In this document: positions 60,831 to 64,000 of the stretch, one piece after another
Numbering within the stretch: the stretch's first letter is position 1
Layout: the number at the start of each line of letters is the position of its first letter
Assembly: GCA_025024175.1 (NCBI GenBank)
Contig: QCXZ01000137.1
Location: 21,948,001-22,012,000, forward strand
Source of the DNA: Rhyzopertha dominica
Taxonomy: Eukaryota; Arthropoda; Insecta; Coleoptera; Bostrichidae
Reading direction: 5' to 3'
Length of the DNA: 64,000 bases
The notes under the pieces: model-generated
What the model was told of the DNA's origin: nothing
The model's database searches: none
The model's input: the letters and a program-made list of their open reading frames with translations, nothing else
Translations under genes and position numbers: made by a program

Positions 60831-62920
60831 CTTACATGGTAGATATTTGACCGAATCATGCAAAAACACGGTCATCATCTGTCAAATGTTAAAAGTAGCA
60901 ATTATGCAACGTTGTCAAATGTTAAAATATTCTTTATATTTAAGAACTTTAAGCTGGAAATGTGCCATATAATTTTTTTTTCGAGTAGAACATAAAGTTA
61001 AACCAGTCATGATGTAGTCTTATATTATTATACTTAATGTTGTGCTTTATTCCCGAGATAATTATTGTAATCTGTTTCTTGAGGCCATTTGCTATTATCT
61101 GACATAAATCAAGGTGATTTAGTAACTACTTCTAAATATTTAAAGAAGACTGAGTTACTTATTTCAAATAACATATCACTACTTTACACAAAAAAAACAT
61201 ATTCTGCTGAGCCAAAAACTCAGACTTACAGATTCACATTTTAACAGCCTGCTATTATCTAAATTCTCTGTTTTAAAAAAGATTTTGAATACGTATGCTG
61301 CTTTTTCAGGAATTCTGAAATTTTTTACTTAAATGCTGCCAGTTATTATAACTAGATTCACCACGAAAGCGAAGAGACCTGAAATTGAGATCATCAAAAA
61401 TTTTGTAACAGGAACATTGAGTACACTGAACTTTTGTTTCGCAATACGACAGTAAAAAAACTATATATCTTCTTTACTCTGTAGAAAATACTATTGAAAG
61501 TCTACCCTGAATTACTGTGGAATAAACTTTTTTTAACCCTCTAAGTACTACTACTGATTTTGCACTTACGAACGAATTGCTATTTAACTTAAAATCAAAA
61601 GTTTTTTGTATATCTCATAAACTATCAATGTTTTTTCAACAACCTGTTAAAAAAACAGTAAAATTATAAGCCTTTTGTAAATAGCTCCGAAAACTGCTTA
61701 TTTATTTGTATTGCAATAAAATAGACATTATAGGTACAATTAAATTATTATCCAATACTTAATTTATGTTCGTGTTCATCGAATTTGACGCGCAGATGCG
61801 ATAATCAGTGGCTAATAAACCCTAATATAGTTAATTACTGCGGTTTTTATAGATAGCATGATATTGTCAGCTACAATAGCCCCGTAGAAAAGTCTACTAT
61901 TTTCTTCTTGCATTACTAATAGTTTGTACTAATATCTGTGCGGGTGAAAATTGCGGATGCCTGCGTGGACGAAGGACTAAGAACGCATTCGGATAGATAA
62001 GGATACCAGATACACGCTGCATCGGAAGTCGTAACAACGTGTATCGACATACATGCTGTGTGGACGAACCACAGTTTTATATTTAAAGTGTTTGATTATG
62101 CTGAACACATTATGATTCCATATGCCCAACTGAAATTAATTTACTGTCCGTAAAATAGTCACCTTTGNAATACGTTTTTGTTCCATATAGAATATTTTCC
62201 TTTATCATGTGTGTGGTATTATGTGTATGATTATCGTTTTCGTTTATACAACCACCTTAAACAAAAGTGGGCAGGAGGAGCGATTTCGCCATCTTTACTA
62301 TTGACGGTTTTGCTCACAGAAGTACAGAACATACGTTTTGCTGCTGCACTGTTTTTCGTGATTCGTGTTGCGCTATTTTATTTGCATTATTGCATTGCAA
62401 TTTATTTTGGTGCTACCATTTGCCTACTACAACATAAGTCTTCAAATTAAGGTAAGTTCATCATTATTTCTTGTAATTTCTCATGGAAATATGTAAGACA
62501 TCTAACCTAAAAATGATCGCATCGCATCAACATCTTCAGGGGCGATCACATTCACAGCTATACAAATACAGCGCGTGACAAGGCATATTGTGAGTTATTG
62601 GGTGGGAAATGCCAGTCTTCAAACTGAACCATTTTAATTATTTTAATTATTAATTTATATTTATTAATTATTTTTTAATTAATTTTTGGATAATGTGTTG
62701 AATGCATGTCTCCTATACCGAAATAAACATTTATTTAATAAGACTTTTTTGTTTTATTTATAGCAACATCAGTTTCAGTCATAATAATTGTTACTACATT
62801 TTAGTGCGTTTTGTGGGAATATAAATAAGTTGTATAGTTTTAACAAAGGTAAGTAATACAAACATATTTAGTCAAACACACTTGTATGATGCTACTAAAT
62901 ATGTTGTCTATGCGTGGCAA
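60831..62920. other. No recognised genes
   Basis: AT-rich. The patch 61,925-62,060 is less AT-rich but shows no frame I recognise. Confidence 0.4.
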
Positions 62921-62922
62921 AA

Positions 62923-63955
62923 CTAAACATATGGTATTGTAGCAAATACCAGGTTTATAGTTAACTGAACCATATTTTTTTTCCCAGTGTAAGGTTCCCA
63001 ATCAAATGTTTTGAAAAATTCGTCACATAGCGGTTCAACCTTGCCCAAATTGAAGTCTACGATTCTGTCTGAAACAAAGTGCTTCATTGCAGCCCAAACC
63101 ATCTCAATAGGGTTCAAGGTGAAAGGGTAGAAGTCGGAGAAAATCGTGGCCCTTGTCATTTAGCAATTTGTGAAAGAAAAGTATTTCTCTTTCGCAACCA
63201 ATCCATTATTTCTTCTTTCTCTATACACATATTAGGGCATTTTTCGACTTCCACATAATGGTAAGGCTCATTTTTTTTGTGGCAATTTTTGCACCACCCA
63301 TTTTAATAATAGTTTTGGAAGTTAATCTCATTGTGGTAATCACCAGATTTACCTTGCGACTTACACCTCAAGTAAGCGTTTGGTATACAACTATTTTCGT
63401 TCCCTGCGCCTAAAATAATTAGCCTTTGGCCCTTATTAGAAACAGGTTGGCGCAAAAAATTGTTTGTACCTTCGCTCCAGGATTTTAAATGAGTGTGAAA
63501 TGAATGGATATATGTTTCGTCCATGTATATTGTTGGTTTATTTTCCTGACGATATTCCTTTATCCTACGTAGATAACTAAGACGCATCTGTTGAATATGA
63601 GGTTTTTCCATAAGCCGCTTGCAACTAGTTTGTGTCTTCACCCATTTAAAACTCATTTTCTGCATCACTCATCTAATACTAGTTTCAGAACCAGTACAAT
63701 TATTTTCAGTATTGAATTTTTGGCGGATTCTGTTCACTGTCAATGTCTAATAAACTAAAAATGAGCATGTTTTGGCGAAACAAATAAAATAATTATGGGC
63801 ATATTTTCATAATACAAAAGAGTCGTGACTGTAACCAAACCATATCCTTTTTCCACAGTGTACGAATTGATGATGATGCGACGAAGAACCCCCATGTCAA
63901 AATCGTCTAAGTCCGTTATGGTTGCAGTCTTTCTTCGTTTTTTGTCTGACGTCAA
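62923..63955 (-). pseudogene. IS630/Tc1/mariner-type transposase pseudogene
   Basis: Three minus-strand blocks in order form one broken transposase. 63955-63755 (KKRRKTATITDLDDFDMG) is an N-terminal start. 63668-63303 contains PTIYMDETYIHSFHT, holding the first catalytic Asp, and QRLIILGAG with KSGDYHNEINF. A decayed stretch at 63302-63165 contains EPYHYVEV, where the second catalytic Asp of the usual DNAPYH motif is lost. 63159-62923 carries FTLNPIEMVWAAMK with the third acidic residue. Frameshifts and stops separate the blocks, and the DDE triad is incomplete, so it is inactive. Terminal repeats are not seen; the element may run past the window end. Confidence 0.85.
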
Positions 63956-64000
63956 AAAACTTCCTTGTTCACCATCTTAATTGCTTTCATTTCTTTAGCG
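63956..64000. other. Window end
   Basis: Short sequence beyond the transposase start, with no feature seen. Confidence 0.5.

Overview
This is an AT-rich, gene-poor eukaryotic genomic window. It looks like an insect or related arthropod with a transposon-laden genome. The evidence is the mix of mobile elements (hAT, P-type THAP, Tc1/mariner-IS630, a Ty3/gypsy-type LTR element, tRNA-derived SINEs, hammerhead-ribozyme repeats) and the absence of any long host coding sequence. Scattered single N calls suggest a draft assembly. The species cannot be fixed from sequence alone.

Layout. 1451-5015 is a complete-ended, young LTR retrotransposon of 3,565 bp. It has near-identical 696-bp LTRs, a tRNA-Lys-like primer site, a polypurine tract and a TTGT target duplication, but its single 712-codon ORF encodes only Gag and protease. 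9.4-12.7 kb carries two tandem arrays of a ~350-bp repeat with a type I hammerhead ribozyme (retrozyme-like); further copies lie at 28.2, 32.5 and 37.0 kb. 13172-14241 is a long foldback element. 14.8-15.3 kb holds a gag relic. 23886-25284 is a hAT element with a P-like element (31-bp inverted ends, 8-bp target duplication, THAP start) inside it. Short hammerhead-like insertions flanked by long target duplications lie at 26.3 and 42.2 kb, with related motifs at 18.3, 31.2 and 57.3 kb. SINEs lie at 31.7-32.4 and 60.2-60.8 kb, a LINE reverse-transcriptase relic at 34.3 kb, and a second THAP/P-like element at 34.6-35.6 kb.

The right half contains an imperfect inverted repeat at 37.3-37.85 kb, a hAT element at 38801-39665, two blocks of a ~105-bp satellite whose units contain perfect heat-shock-element triplets (44.6-45.0 and 46.9-47.4 kb), a 3.5-kb foldback element (47375-50850), a mariner-type transposase relic at 54.8 kb, a hAT element at 59234-59914, and an IS630/Tc1-type transposase pseudogene at 62.9-63.96 kb.

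The only convincing host coding piece is one thrombospondin type-1 repeat exon on the minus strand (58227-58419). The window is probably largely intronic or intergenic DNA around that gene. The most interesting material is the set of self-cleaving-RNA repeats: two apparently different hammerhead lineages, one with stem covariation between copies and one with 14-16 bp target duplications.
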